From Dryocola clanedunensis_A (GTDB lineage Bacteria > Pseudomonadota > Gammaproteobacteria > Enterobacterales > Enterobacteriaceae): a DNA stretch of 64,000 nt. Location of the stretch: NCBI GenBank assembly GCA_038405435.1, contig JBBYHZ010000001.1. One strand, 5' to 3'. The position numbers were made by a program, and so were the translations under genes. The first letter of the stretch is position 1. The number at the start of each line of letters is the position of its first letter. Under the pieces are notes generated by a model, which was not told the DNA's origin, did not search any database, and saw nothing but the letters and a program-made list of their open reading frames with translations. Shown piece by piece: positions 44,421 to 53,307 of the stretch.

Positions 44421-45752
44421 TTACTTCTGCAATTCCAGACGCTTGATGTCACCCACCACGAACAGGTAGCAAATCATCGCCATCAGGGCGGAACAGCCGA
44501 CAAACACCAGGGCTGCGTTAAAGGAGTGCAGCTCGCTGACCAGATAGCCAATCACCAGCGGCGTCACGATGGAGGCCACGTTACCAAACACATTGAACAT
44601 CCCGCCGCACAGCCCAACAATCTCTTTTGGTGCCGTATCGGAAATCACCGGCCAGCCCAGCGCGCCAAAACCCTTGCCGAAGAACGCCAGCGCCATCAGG
44701 AAGACAACCAGCGTCGTGTTATTGGTGTAGTTACAAAGAATGATGCTTGATGCCAGCAGCATACCCAGCACAATCGGCAGCTTACGGGCAAAGGTCATTG
44801 AGCGGCCGCGTTTAATCAGATGGTCAGAGAACACGCCGCCCAGCACGCCACCGGCAAAACCGCACAGCGCCGGGATAGAGGCCACAAGTCCCACCTTCAG
44901 AATCGACATGCCCTTTTCCTGCACCAGGTAAATCGGGAACCAGGTGAGGAAGAACCAGGTAATGGTGTTAATGAAATACTGCCCGAAGAACACGCCGAGC
45001 ATCATGCGGCTGGTCAGTAATTGCTTGATGTAGTGCAGTTTCGGGCCGCTATCCGCGCTCTTCTCTTTTTTGTGGTCCATATCCACCACCGCGCCGCCTC
45101 TGGAGATGAACTCCAGCTCTTCGCTGGACATGCGCGGGTGGTCGGTCGGGTTATGGATTAACTTAGCCCACACGAAGGTCAGCACGAAGCCAATCACGCC
45201 CATCACGGTAAAGACGTGCTCCCAGCCCCAGGCAAAAGTCAGCCAGCCAAGCAGCGGAGAGAAAAGCGCCAGCGAGAAATACTGCGCCGAGTTAAAAATC
45301 GCGGAAGCGGTGCCGCGCTCCTTCGTCGGGAACCAGGCCGCTACAATACGGGCGTTGGCCGGGAAAGAAGGCGCTTCGGAGAAGCCAAGCATAAAACGCA
45401 TGAAGAACATGGAGATACCGGCGTAAGCCAGCGGGATCATGCCCACGAATCCCTGCGTAAAGGTAAACAGCGACCAGAAGAACAGGCTCCAGGTGTAGAC
45501 CTTTTTCGAGCCGAAGCGGTCAAGCAGCCAGCCGCCGGGGATCTGCATCAGCAGATAGGCCCAGCCGAAGGCGGAGAAGATATAGCCGACCGAGATAGCG
45601 CTCAGGTGCAGCTCTTTGGCAACTTCGGAACCGGCAATGGAAAGCGTGGCACGGTCCGCATAGTTAATGGTCGTCACAATAAAGATAATTAATAATATTA
45701 AATATCGGGTGTGATGCCCTTTTTTTGATTCAACGACAGTGTCCAAAATCAT
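44421..45752 (-). CDS. garP: Galactarate/glucarate/glycerate MFS transporter GarP
   Basis: Inner-membrane major facilitator of the anion:cation symporter group (D-galactonate type), 443 residues with twelve membrane segments. Starts MILDTVVESKKG like E. coli GarP; the loop WFPTKERGTASAIFNSAQ and GWLLDRFGSKKVY are family marks. First gene of garPLRK, divergent from garD. Confidence 0.96.
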   Translation of the reverse strand: MILDTVVESKKGHHTRYLILLIIFIVTTINYADRATLSIAGSEVAKELHLSAISVGYIFSAFGWAYLLMQIPGGWLLDRFGSKKVYTWSLFFWSLFTFTQGFVGMIPLAYAGISMFFMRFMLGFSEAPSFPANARIVAAWFPTKERGTASAIFNSAQYFSLALFSPLLGWLTFAWGWEHVFTVMGVIGFVLTFVWAKLIHNPTDHPRMSSEELEFISRGGAVVDMDHKKEKSADSGPKLHYIKQLLTSRMMLGVFFGQYFINTITWFFLTWFPIYLVQEKGMSILKVGLVASIPALCGFAGGVLGGVFSDHLIKRGRSMTFARKLPIVLGMLLASSIILCNYTNNTTLVVFLMALAFFGKGFGALGWPVISDTAPKEIVGLCGGMFNVFGNVASIVTPLVIGYLVSELHSFNAALVFVGCSALMAMICYLFVVGDIKRLELQK

Positions 45753-46145
45753 TTATACATCCTCTGGGTCGGATACAGCTTGCAAGGATCTTTTATTTAT
45801 AAGCCGCGACGAAGCCAATATATTCTGGCTTTATATCGCTGACGTTAATTAGCCTGGTGTTGATGATACGCAATACAGTATAGTCAGCATGAAATAGCCG
45901 GGCATTAGGCATATGCACAACAAACAATTTATAATTGGTTATAATATTGAGCACAGGCACATCTTCATGGGGCGCATTGCACAGATTTTCAGATTGCCCT
46001 CCTTACGGTGCAGGGGCTGAGCAGATTAAGTGATCTCCGTCACATTCTTATTTCTCGCGACCTGACATTCTTTATTCAACAAGTGAGCAAATCACATTTT
46101 AAATTATTTAATTAACATTCAGGTAATATCTGGAGAGTAGTGACA
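45753..46145. other. Divergent garP/garD control region
   Basis: 393 bp between garP and garD, AT-rich, with no gene. It contains a strong CRP-like site near 46036 and a TATAAT at 45940-45945 within a small AT inverted repeat. In E. coli these genes are activated by the sugar-diacid regulator CdaR; I cannot place its site with confidence. Confidence 0.6.
46029..46044. promoter_or_regulatory. Predicted CRP binding site upstream of garD
   Basis: AGTGATCTCCGTCACA matches TGTGA-N6-TCACA in nine of ten core bases, about 105 bp upstream of the garD start. Catabolite control of sugar-diacid use is expected; binding is inferred. Confidence 0.6.
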
Positions 46146-47717
46146 ATGTCAAAGATAGAAATTAAAGAACACGCGCCCGCGGCGTTTTATATTAAGGTTC
46201 ATGAAACCGACAATGTCGCTATTATTGTTAACGACAATGGTTTGAAAGCGGGCACCCAATTCCCGGACGGCCTGACCCTGATTGAACATATCCCGCAGGG
46301 GCATAAAGCCGCGCTGGTCGATATCCCGGCCCACGGTGAAATCATCCGTTATGGGGAAGTCATCGGCTATGCGGTGCGTGATATCCCACAGGGAAGCTGG
46401 ATCGACGAATCCTTAGTGGAGCTCCCGAAAGCTCCGCCGCTGAATACGCTGCCGCTGGCCACGAAAGTACCGGCTCCGCTGCCGCCGCTGGAAGGCTACA
46501 CCTTCGAAGGTTACCGTAACGCTGACGGCAGCGTGGGGACTAAAAACCTGCTCGGCATCACCACCAGCGTGCACTGCGTGGCGGGCGTCGTGGATTACGT
46601 GATCAGAATCATCGAGCGCGATCTGCTGCCGCGCTACCCGAACGTTGACGGCGTGGTTGGCCTCAATCATCTCTACGGCTGCGGCGTGGCGATCAACGCC
46701 CCGGCGGCGGTTATTCCTATCCGCACCATTCATAACATCGCCCTGAACCCGAACTTTGGCGGCGAAGTGATGGTCATCGGCCTGGGCTGCGAGAAGCTCC
46801 AGCCGGAGCGCCTGCTGGAAGGCAACGACGACGTGCAGGCGATTGCCGTAGAAGATGCGAGCATCGTACGGCTGCAGGATGAACATCACGTTGGCTTTAA
46901 ATCAATGGTGGACGATATTCTTCAGGTTGCCGAACGCCACCTGCACAAGCTAAACCAGCGCCAGCGAGAAACCTGCCCCGCATCTGAACTGGTTGTCGGG
47001 ATGCAGTGCGGCGGCAGCGACGCCTTTTCCGGCGTAACGGCCAACCCGGCGGTGGGCTTTGCGTCAGACCTGCTGGTGCGCTGCGGCGCAACGGTTATGT
47101 TCTCGGAAGTCACCGAAGTGCGTGATGCCATCCACCTGCTAACGCCGCGCGCCATCAACGAAGAGGTGGGTAAACGCCTGCTGGAAGAGATGGCGTGGTA
47201 CGACAACTATCTGGATATGGGGCAAACCGACCGCAGCGCTAACCCCTCACCGGGAAACAAAAAAGGCGGCCTGGCAAACGTGGTGGAAAAGGCGCTGGGC
47301 TCAATTGCCAAGTCCGGCCAGAGCGCGATTGTTGAAGTGCTGTCGCCGGGCCAGCGCCCAACCAAACGCGGGCTGATTTACGCCGCTACGCCAGCCAGCG
47401 ATTTCGTCTGCGGAACGCAGCAGGTCGCATCGGGCATTACGGTACAGGTCTTTACGACCGGACGAGGTACGCCATACGGCCTGCTGGCTGTGCCGGTGAT
47501 TAAAATGGCTACCCGCACCGCGCTGGCCAACCGCTGGCACGACCTGATGGATATCAATGCGGGCACCATCGCCACCGGCGAGGCAACCATTGAAGACGTT
47601 GGCTGGGAGCTGTTCAGATTTATTCTGGATGTCGCAAGCGGTCGTAAGCAGACCTTCTCGGACCAGTGGGGCTTGCACAACGCGCTGGCGGTATTTAACC
47701 CGGCGCCGGTAACCTGA
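46146..47717 (+). CDS. garD: Galactarate dehydratase GarD
   Basis: Removes water from galactarate to give 5-keto-4-deoxy-D-glucarate, the entry step of the pathway. 523 residues from the ATG at 46146, exactly the E. coli length; GGAGAG precedes it, and a GTG two codons earlier is unlikely. An N-terminal SAF-like domain is followed by the UxaA-family catalytic part with GTKNLLGITTSVHC, HLYGCGVA and MQCGGSDAFSGVTANP. Product feeds GarL, GarR and GarK. Confidence 0.97.
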   Translation: MSKIEIKEHAPAAFYIKVHETDNVAIIVNDNGLKAGTQFPDGLTLIEHIPQGHKAALVDIPAHGEIIRYGEVIGYAVRDIPQGSWIDESLVELPKAPPLNTLPLATKVPAPLPPLEGYTFEGYRNADGSVGTKNLLGITTSVHCVAGVVDYVIRIIERDLLPRYPNVDGVVGLNHLYGCGVAINAPAAVIPIRTIHNIALNPNFGGEVMVIGLGCEKLQPERLLEGNDDVQAIAVEDASIVRLQDEHHVGFKSMVDDILQVAERHLHKLNQRQRETCPASELVVGMQCGGSDAFSGVTANPAVGFASDLLVRCGATVMFSEVTEVRDAIHLLTPRAINEEVGKRLLEEMAWYDNYLDMGQTDRSANPSPGNKKGGLANVVEKALGSIAKSGQSAIVEVLSPGQRPTKRGLIYAATPASDFVCGTQQVASGITVQVFTTGRGTPYGLLAVPVIKMATRTALANRWHDLMDINAGTIATGEATIEDVGWELFRFILDVASGRKQTFSDQWGLHNALAVFNPAPVT

Positions 47718-47734
47718 TTAAACCCGTCGTAAAA

Positions 47735-47772
47735 GCGGGTAAGTATGACTTACCCGCCAGATAGCATTTTTT
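47735..47772 (+). terminator. Hairpin terminator after garD
   Basis: GCGGGTAAGTATGACTTACC forms a nine-base-pair stem with its partner ending at 47757, followed by a CATTTTTT run at 47767-47773. Confidence 0.72.
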
Positions 47773-47807
47773 ATAACGTTTTATTTGGGGGGAGAGACTT
47801 TCGCCTC

Positions 47808-48380
47808 TCAGGGTTTAATACCAAGCTGTTGCATATAGGTAGCGTTATCCCAAATCAGCCGTTCCTCGGCGATACAGCCATTTTTCCAGCGGGCGACCGT
47901 CACCATCGGTAAGCTGAGTTTTTTACCCGTAGGCTGAATCACCTTATCACCCATTTTCATCGGCTCGGTAAACGTTGCCTCCAGAATACCGACGGTCGCA
48001 GTCCACATGCCATCACGGAGCGTTTTCTCTGAGGCTCGTTCACCAGGCGTGGTGGAAGCCCACTTTTCCGCCCCAAAGGAAACAGGATGCGAAGAGACTC
48101 GCATATCTGGCGTACTTTTGAACATAGCGGCAATATCTTTCTGGTGCCGCTCGATACCCTCGGTCTGGTGGCCGTCAGGAAAAATGACTACGACGTTCGG
48201 GCAGTGAATTTCATTAAATAATTTCCAGTCCTGTTTACTGAACGCATCAAAATCAAGTTGATCAAAACGGGTGAGATTTTCGCTCGTCATGGGGGACGAA
48301 GCCGCATGTAAAAATGGCGACAGGCACAGTGAAAAAAAAACTATCAAACATTGAGTAGGACGAGGTAGAGACCGATTCAT
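47808..48380 (-). CDS. Exported SnoaL/NTF2-like polyketide-cyclase-family protein
   Basis: 190-residue protein with an N-terminal signal peptide (hydrophobic CLIVFFSLCLSPFLHAASS), so likely periplasmic. The rest has the SnoaL-like/ester-cyclase pattern of an NTF2 fold: LDFDAFSKQDWKLFNEIHCPNVVV early, and GKKLSLPMVTVARWKNGCIAEERLIWDNATYMQQLG (split) at the end. Ligand or reaction unknown. The ATG at 48380, with GGAGG six bases upstream, is preferred to a TTG two codons earlier. It lies where E. coli has prlF-yhaV, in a region of looser synteny. Confidence 0.8.
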   Translation of the reverse strand: MNRSLPRPTQCLIVFFSLCLSPFLHAASSPMTSENLTRFDQLDFDAFSKQDWKLFNEIHCPNVVVIFPDGHQTEGIERHQKDIAAMFKSTPDMRVSSHPVSFGAEKWASTTPGERASEKTLRDGMWTATVGILEATFTEPMKMGDKVIQPTGKKLSLPMVTVARWKNGCIAEERLIWDNATYMQQLGIKP

Positions 48381-48693
48381 ATACAACCTCCAGGTGCAGG
48401 ATAACCAGAAGCAACACCAAAATAAAAAACTATAACTTATAGTGTTAACAGTTTAAAAACTCACTAGTATTGCTTAAGAGCAGTAATTACCCTGATGAGT
48501 ATAGTAAACAATTAGAAAGCGAATAGTTTCATTCGGACGAAATGAGAGGTCGATGTGGAACTATTTCATGCCTGCGGCAGGGTGAGGGCTCATGGACAGT
48601 CATCCTGCGGAAGTAATCTAATGGAAGCCGAGAACCAGGAAATTATCCTTAATGGCGAAAAGCGGGTAACTCCTCGTTACCCGCCTCAACGCA
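48381..48693. other. Intergenic region upstream of the SnoaL-like gene
   Basis: 313 bp. AT-rich upstream part with TATAACTTATAGTGTTAAC-like stretches probably holds the SnoaL-like gene promoter; the rest carries only short open frames without good start sites and the terminator of the next gene. I see no other feature. Confidence 0.5.
48657..48684 (-). terminator. Terminator after the YmgB-family gene
   Basis: GCGGGTAACGAGGAGTTACC with its closing CGC forms a nine-pair stem on the minus strand followed by TTTTCG, ten bases after the gene's stop. Confidence 0.82.
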
Positions 48694-48957
48694 TTAAGAC
48701 AGCCTCCCCGGCGCATCGGTGCGGAAAATCACAAACTCCAGCAGCTGCCGATAGGTATCCAGCGTCAGAATATCCTTCTCGTTCTCCAGGCGCGCAATCA
48801 GCGTCGCGATCACATCCTTATTCGACAAATTCCTGCCCGACATGAGCACCTCCAGCACAACGCTTCCCATACGCTGCGGCGCGTCGCTGGCGTAAAGCTC
48901 GGTGATGGACAGCGTGCTGCCAGCGGGCATTTTCATATTGTTCACACTCAAAGACAT
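48694..48957 (-). CDS. Biofilm/acid-resistance regulator-like protein, YmgB/AriR family
   Basis: 87-residue protein. The C-terminal half (SGRNLSNKDVIATLIARLE, then DILTLDTYRQLLEFVIFRT) aligns with E. coli YmgB/AriR (SGDNVNNKNIILSLIHSLE, DILKADVIRKTLEIVLRYT). YmgB-family proteins are small helical dimers affecting biofilm and acid resistance under BluR control in E. coli. GGAG precedes the ATG. It stands alone here rather than in a ycgZ-ymgABC operon, with its own terminator. Confidence 0.82.
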   Translation of the reverse strand: MSLSVNNMKMPAGSTLSITELYASDAPQRMGSVVLEVLMSGRNLSNKDVIATLIARLENEKDILTLDTYRQLLEFVIFRTDAPGRLS

Positions 48958-49582
48958 CTTTTTCTCCGGATTCAGATATAAGCGTAAAACGCGACAGGTC
49001 TTATAACCACAATTTCATCAAGGAGAATCTAGATTAGATTCGGGAGAATTCAAGGCGCAAATTGATATTTTAAGCAGCATGACCCACTTATTTTTATATG
49101 TGCCTGATGTTTTAGCGTTTGCACGATAATAGATCTTTTTTTTATGAAATTTTAAATTAATTTTTAGCATCTTCTGGAAACTCACCCACAGGGTGAGATA
49201 GATCAATTTTCAATCACCTCAAGAATTGTCCATTCAAAACAGATAAATCTTACTCTATTTGGATTTTTGGAAATAGGACGATTGAGGTTTACAATTTTAT
49301 TAATATCCTTTTGAATATTAAGCACATGGTGTAAAAAAAACACATAAAAACGATCTTTTTCAAGGTGTTATGGAAAAAATCATCTACACTGGTAAACACG
49401 GAGTTGATTAAGATGAGAAGTTGTATGATGACCCACGCCCCGCCCGATTATTTATAACTCTATGGATTAAGTAGATTAAATCATAATAACTTCACGCCTC
49501 GACATCATGTGGCCGTGGCTATTATCCATGCTTTTTTTATTACTCGACTTTTAGAGTGAGAAAAAATAAACGGGAGAAGTAA
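48958..49582. other. AT-rich intergenic region, 625 bp
   Basis: Strongly AT-rich stretch between the divergent YmgB-family and Cys-rich protein genes. It has poly-A and poly-T runs and a CTCACCC-ACA-GGGTGAG palindrome at 49181-49197, but no open frame with a credible start and ribosome site. It resembles H-NS-bound promoter DNA and probably drives both flanking genes. Confidence 0.55.
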
Positions 49583-49927
49583 ATGAAGTGGGAGGTGGTT
49601 GATTCAATCGTAAACCCAGAAACCGGGATGATCTTCTCTTGTATTCTTACCGCCCGGGAGTTGAAATTCATTATCTGGCATAAAAGCACAAGAGCGTTAT
49701 TGCCGGGCGATCAATTAGTGACCAGTAATTTAGGCTTTTTTATTAATGGGAAAACAGCACGGCTCGAACTGTGTAATATCAGCCCCTTTAACGTCACGCT
49801 GTGGAGTACCCTGTTTCGCCAGTCCCGGTGCCCGGGAAACGCTGAGGTGAAGCCTGATCGGTGCGAGTACAACGGCGTTTGCCACGTCACCACATGCCCT
49901 TATGGCCTGGAGCGAACGCCGTCCTGA
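49583..49927 (+). CDS. Hypothetical protein with Cys-rich tail
   Basis: I do not recognise this 114-residue protein. GGGAGAAG seven bases upstream of the ATG supports translation. There is no signal peptide or membrane segment. The N-terminal two thirds look like a beta-rich domain (MIFSCILTARELKFIIWH); the tail has cysteines at 83, 94, 100 and 105 with His101, which could bind a metal. It ends four bases before the convergent rsmI stop. Base composition upstream is much more AT-rich than the core genome, suggesting acquired DNA. Confidence 0.6.
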   Translation: MKWEVVDSIVNPETGMIFSCILTARELKFIIWHKSTRALLPGDQLVTSNLGFFINGKTARLELCNISPFNVTLWSTLFRQSRCPGNAEVKPDRCEYNGVCHVTTCPYGLERTPS

Positions 49928-49930
49928 GGG

Positions 49931-50797
49931 TTATTTATCGCTGTTTTCTAACGCATATTTATAAAGCGCATTTTTCTTCACGCCGTGAATCTCAGCAGCG
50001 AGAGCGGCGGCTTTTTTCAGCGGCAGCTCCGTTTGCAGCAGCGCCAGCGTGCGCAGCGCGTCTGCGGGCAGGGCGTCGTCGCTCGGCGCTTTGAAGCCCT
50101 CAACGATTAATACCATCTCGCCTTTACGACGGTTTTCGTCTTCTTTTACCCACGCTGCCAGCTCGCCGATAGGCGCGCCGTGAATAGATTCCCATGTTTT
50201 GGTCAGTTCGCGGGCCAGAACGACGTAGCGGGATTCACCGAGTACCGCGCAGATATCGTCTAAACTGTCGATCAGGCGATGCGTTGACTCGTAAAAGATC
50301 AGCGTACGGGGCTCCTGCTCAATGGCCTTCAGCGCGTCGCGGCGTCCTTTCGATTTGGCAGGCAGGAAGCCTTCATAGCAGAAGCGATCCGATGGCAGTC
50401 CCGCCGCGCTCAGCGCCGCAATGGCGGCACAGGGGCCTGGCAACGGCACGATGCGAATACCGGCTTCACGGCAGGTACGAACAAGATGGTAGCCCGGATC
50501 GTTAATCAGCGGCGTTCCGGCATCGGAAACCAGCGCAATACTCTGCCCTTCCTGCAATTTTGCCAGCAGGGTTTCTGATTTTTGTTGCTCATTATGATCG
50601 TGCAATGCGAACAGCCGCGCATTAATGGCAAAATGCTGCAGCAGCAAACCGGTATGACGGGTATCCTCAGCGGCAATCAGATCAACGCCTTGCAATACGG
50701 CTAACGCCCGCTGTGTAATGTCGCCAAGGTTGCCGATGGGGGTCGGAACGATGTAGAGCGTGCTGGCAGAAATCGCCGCCGATTCGAGTTGTTTCAT
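49931..50797 (-). CDS. rsmI: 16S rRNA (cytidine1402-2'-O)-methyltransferase RsmI
   Basis: SAM-dependent methyltransferase (SpoU-unrelated, TP-methylase/tetrapyrrole-type fold) that 2'-O-methylates C1402 of 16S rRNA. 288 residues. The motif LYIVPTPIGNLGDIT near the N-terminus, AEDTRHT and SDAGTPLINDPG are characteristic. Divergent from lpoA, as in E. coli. Confidence 0.96.
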   Translation of the reverse strand: MKQLESAAISASTLYIVPTPIGNLGDITQRALAVLQGVDLIAAEDTRHTGLLLQHFAINARLFALHDHNEQQKSETLLAKLQEGQSIALVSDAGTPLINDPGYHLVRTCREAGIRIVPLPGPCAAIAALSAAGLPSDRFCYEGFLPAKSKGRRDALKAIEQEPRTLIFYESTHRLIDSLDDICAVLGESRYVVLARELTKTWESIHGAPIGELAAWVKEDENRRKGEMVLIVEGFKAPSDDALPADALRTLALLQTELPLKKAAALAAEIHGVKKNALYKYALENSDK

Positions 50798-50859
50798 TGT
50801 TTCATCCGTATTGCCGATTTAATATTGAACACTGAGAAGAAAAATTCACTGGATACAGA

Positions 50860-52935
50860 ATGCTACCGTCTAAATTAATTCGTTCTAAAGCCGGGCGCTG
50901 TCTGCCTGTGGTACTCGCCGCGCTGTTCTTCGCCGGCTGTACCACGAAAACGCCAGACCCGTCCGCCGCTCACATGCAGGGCGAAGCCACTGCGGATTCC
51001 GCGTATTACCTGCAGCAGATGCAGCAAAGCGCAGATGATAGCAAGACCACATGGCAATTACTCGCCATTCATGCGCTGCTGACCGAAGGCAAGACCCAGC
51101 AGGCGGTACAGCTGTATAACCAGCTGCCAAAAGAGATGGACGATACCCAGCGCCATGAGCAGAGCCTGCTGGCGCCAGAGATCAAAATTGCGCTGAAGGA
51201 TTATGCCGGGGCCAGCGCCCTGCTGGCGAAGCTGGATCCTGCCGGGTTTAACAAAAATCAGCAGGCCCGCTACTACCAGGCCATTATTGATGCCAGCCAG
51301 AATCGCCCTTCCCTCGAGCTTCTGCGTGCCTATATAGCACAGGAACCCATGCTGACGGGTAAAGCCTACCAGCAGAATATCGACGGCACCTGGCAGGCGC
51401 TGTCCGCGCTGACGGCAGCCCAGATGAACAGCATGGTGATTAATGCGGACGAAAACGTGCTGCAGGGCTGGCTGGATCTGCAGCGGGTCTGGAACGACAA
51501 CCGTAACGATCCCAATATGCTTAAAGCAGGCATCAAAGACTGGCAAACGCGTTATCCGCTGAACCCCGGCGCGAAAACACTGCCGACCCAGCTGAGCAAT
51601 ATGCAGAACTACCAGCAGGCATCGACAGGCAAAATCGCCCTGCTGCTGCCGCTAAACGGCCAGGCGGCCGTCTTCTCCCGCACCATCCAGCAGGGGTTTG
51701 AGGCCGCGAAGAACAGCGGCACCGCGCCTGTTTCCGCGCTGAGCGCGCCCGCACAGTCACCCGATACTGCCACCCCAGCGGCTACCGATCCTGCATCAAC
51801 CCAGCCAGCAGTCGATGCTAACGCCGTCGCCAGCCCGTCTGCCGCATCGGTTAGTGATTTAACCAACGAAGAGCCTGCCGAACAGCAGCCTGCTGCCCAA
51901 CCTGCACAGCCAGCACAACCGCCGGTGCAGAGCTCAGCCGCGGCTCCTGCCAACCCTTCGGCTGAAGTGAAAGTCTATGACACCAGCTCTCAGCCGCTGG
52001 AGCAGGTTCTGGCTCAGGCCCAGCAGGACGGCGCGACGCTGGTCGTCGGCCCGCTGCTTAAGAGCAACGTAGAGAAACTGGCCAGCAGCACGACATCGCT
52101 GAACGTACTGGCACTGAACCAGCCGGAGGACGTGCAAAATCGTCCCAACATCTGCTACTTCGCGCTTTCACCGGAAGATGAAGCCCGCGACGCCGCTGAC
52201 CATATCTGGCAGCAGGGACATCGCGCACCGCTGCTGCTGCTGCCAGGCTCAACGCTGGGCGACCGCGTTGCCAAAGCGTTCAGCACCGAGTGGCAGAAGC
52301 TGGGCGGCGGTATCGTTCTGCAGCAGAAGTTTGGCGGCGTGGGCGAGCTAAAGCAGGGGATTAACAGCGGCTCCGGCATTGCGTTAACCGGCACGCCGGT
52401 TGCGGCTTCAGCGCCGCAGCAGGAAGCGGTAACGATTGGCGGCCTGACGATTCCGGCTCCGCCAACGGACGCGCAAATCACCTCAGGCTCCGGCGGCAAC
52501 GTTGATGCGGCCTATATCATCGCTACGCCAGAAGAAATTGCGCTTATCAAGCCAATGATCGCCATGCGCACCGGCAGCCGCAGCAGCGCCCAGCTCTACG
52601 CCAGCTCCCGCAGCTCCGGCGGCGTTAACGGCCCGGACTTCCGTCTGGAGATGGACGGCCTGCAGTTCAGCGAAATCCCGATGCTCTCCGGCGGCAACCC
52701 GTCGCTCCAGCAGCAGGCGCTTAGCGCCGTGCGTAACGACTATTCGCTGGCACGCCTGTACGCCATGGGCGTGGATGCCTGGTCGCTGGCCAACCACTTC
52801 TCCCAGATCCGCCAGGTGCCGGGCTACCAGGTCAGCGGCAACACCGGCACGCTGTCCGCAAGCCAGGACTGCGTCATTAACAGGAAGTTAAATTGGCTGA
52901 AATTCTCTCAGGGCCAGATCGTCCCGGCAAACTGA
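50860..52935 (+). CDS. lpoA: Penicillin-binding protein activator LpoA
   Basis: Outer-membrane lipoprotein that reaches through the periplasm to activate PBP1A. 691 residues (E. coli 678). Lipobox FAGC with lipid Cys27; an N-terminal TPR-like helical domain to about 250; then a low-complexity Ala/Pro/Gln linker (about 285-370) and a C-terminal periplasmic-binding-protein-like domain (IALLLPLNG precedes the linker). The linker is somewhat longer than in E. coli. Its 3' end overlaps yraN by 43 bp. Confidence 0.95.
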   Translation: MLPSKLIRSKAGRCLPVVLAALFFAGCTTKTPDPSAAHMQGEATADSAYYLQQMQQSADDSKTTWQLLAIHALLTEGKTQQAVQLYNQLPKEMDDTQRHEQSLLAPEIKIALKDYAGASALLAKLDPAGFNKNQQARYYQAIIDASQNRPSLELLRAYIAQEPMLTGKAYQQNIDGTWQALSALTAAQMNSMVINADENVLQGWLDLQRVWNDNRNDPNMLKAGIKDWQTRYPLNPGAKTLPTQLSNMQNYQQASTGKIALLLPLNGQAAVFSRTIQQGFEAAKNSGTAPVSALSAPAQSPDTATPAATDPASTQPAVDANAVASPSAASVSDLTNEEPAEQQPAAQPAQPAQPPVQSSAAAPANPSAEVKVYDTSSQPLEQVLAQAQQDGATLVVGPLLKSNVEKLASSTTSLNVLALNQPEDVQNRPNICYFALSPEDEARDAADHIWQQGHRAPLLLLPGSTLGDRVAKAFSTEWQKLGGGIVLQQKFGGVGELKQGINSGSGIALTGTPVAASAPQQEAVTIGGLTIPAPPTDAQITSGSGGNVDAAYIIATPEEIALIKPMIAMRTGSRSSAQLYASSRSSGGVNGPDFRLEMDGLQFSEIPMLSGGNPSLQQQALSAVRNDYSLARLYAMGVDAWSLANHFSQIRQVPGYQVSGNTGTLSASQDCVINRKLNWLKFSQGQIVPAN

Positions 52936-53288
52936 GTCGTCAACAGGCGGGCGCGCACTATGAGCTTCAGGCGCGCCGCTTTCTTGAGCGCAAGGGACTG
53001 CGCTTCATTGCCGCCAACGTCCATCTGCGCGGCGGCGAAATCGACCTCATCATGAAACACCACAAGGTGATTGTGTTTGTCGAAGTGCGCTATCGCCGCA
53101 GCAGCCACTTTGGGGGCGCGGCCGCCAGCATCACCCGCAGTAAACAACAAAAGCTGCTGCTTGCCGCAAGGAATTGGCTTGCCCGCACGTCCGGCAGCTT
53201 TGATACTGTGGATTGCCGTTTCGATGTGGTAGCCTTCACCGGTAATGAAATAGAGTGGTTGACCAACGCGTTTACCGCAGATTTTTAA
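52893..53288 (+). CDS. yraN: UPF0102 family protein YraN (endonuclease-like)
   Basis: 131 residues, same as E. coli. The Holliday-junction-resolvase-like core GGEIDLIMKHHKVIVFVEVRYR carries the E-x-D-x-E-V-K/R pattern of the PD-(D/E)xK fold. Biological role unknown. The TTG at 52893, with AGGAAG upstream, restores the E. coli length and means a 43-bp overlap with lpoA, a known arrangement in this locus. Confidence 0.92.
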   Translation: MAEILSGPDRPGKLSRQQAGAHYELQARRFLERKGLRFIAANVHLRGGEIDLIMKHHKVIVFVEVRYRRSSHFGGAAASITRSKQQKLLLAARNWLARTSGSFDTVDCRFDVVAFTGNEIEWLTNAFTADF

Positions 53289-53307
53289 AGTAACCAGGTA
53301 GAACAAC

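Noticed and set aside
48555..48845. 96-codon plus-strand frame before and over the YmgB-family gene
   Set aside because: Overlaps the terminator and coding sequence of the YmgB-family gene in antisense; no supporting start site.
49018..49206. 62-codon minus-strand frame in the AT-rich gap
   Set aside because: Lys/Asn/Ile-rich chance frame with no good ribosome site or similarity.
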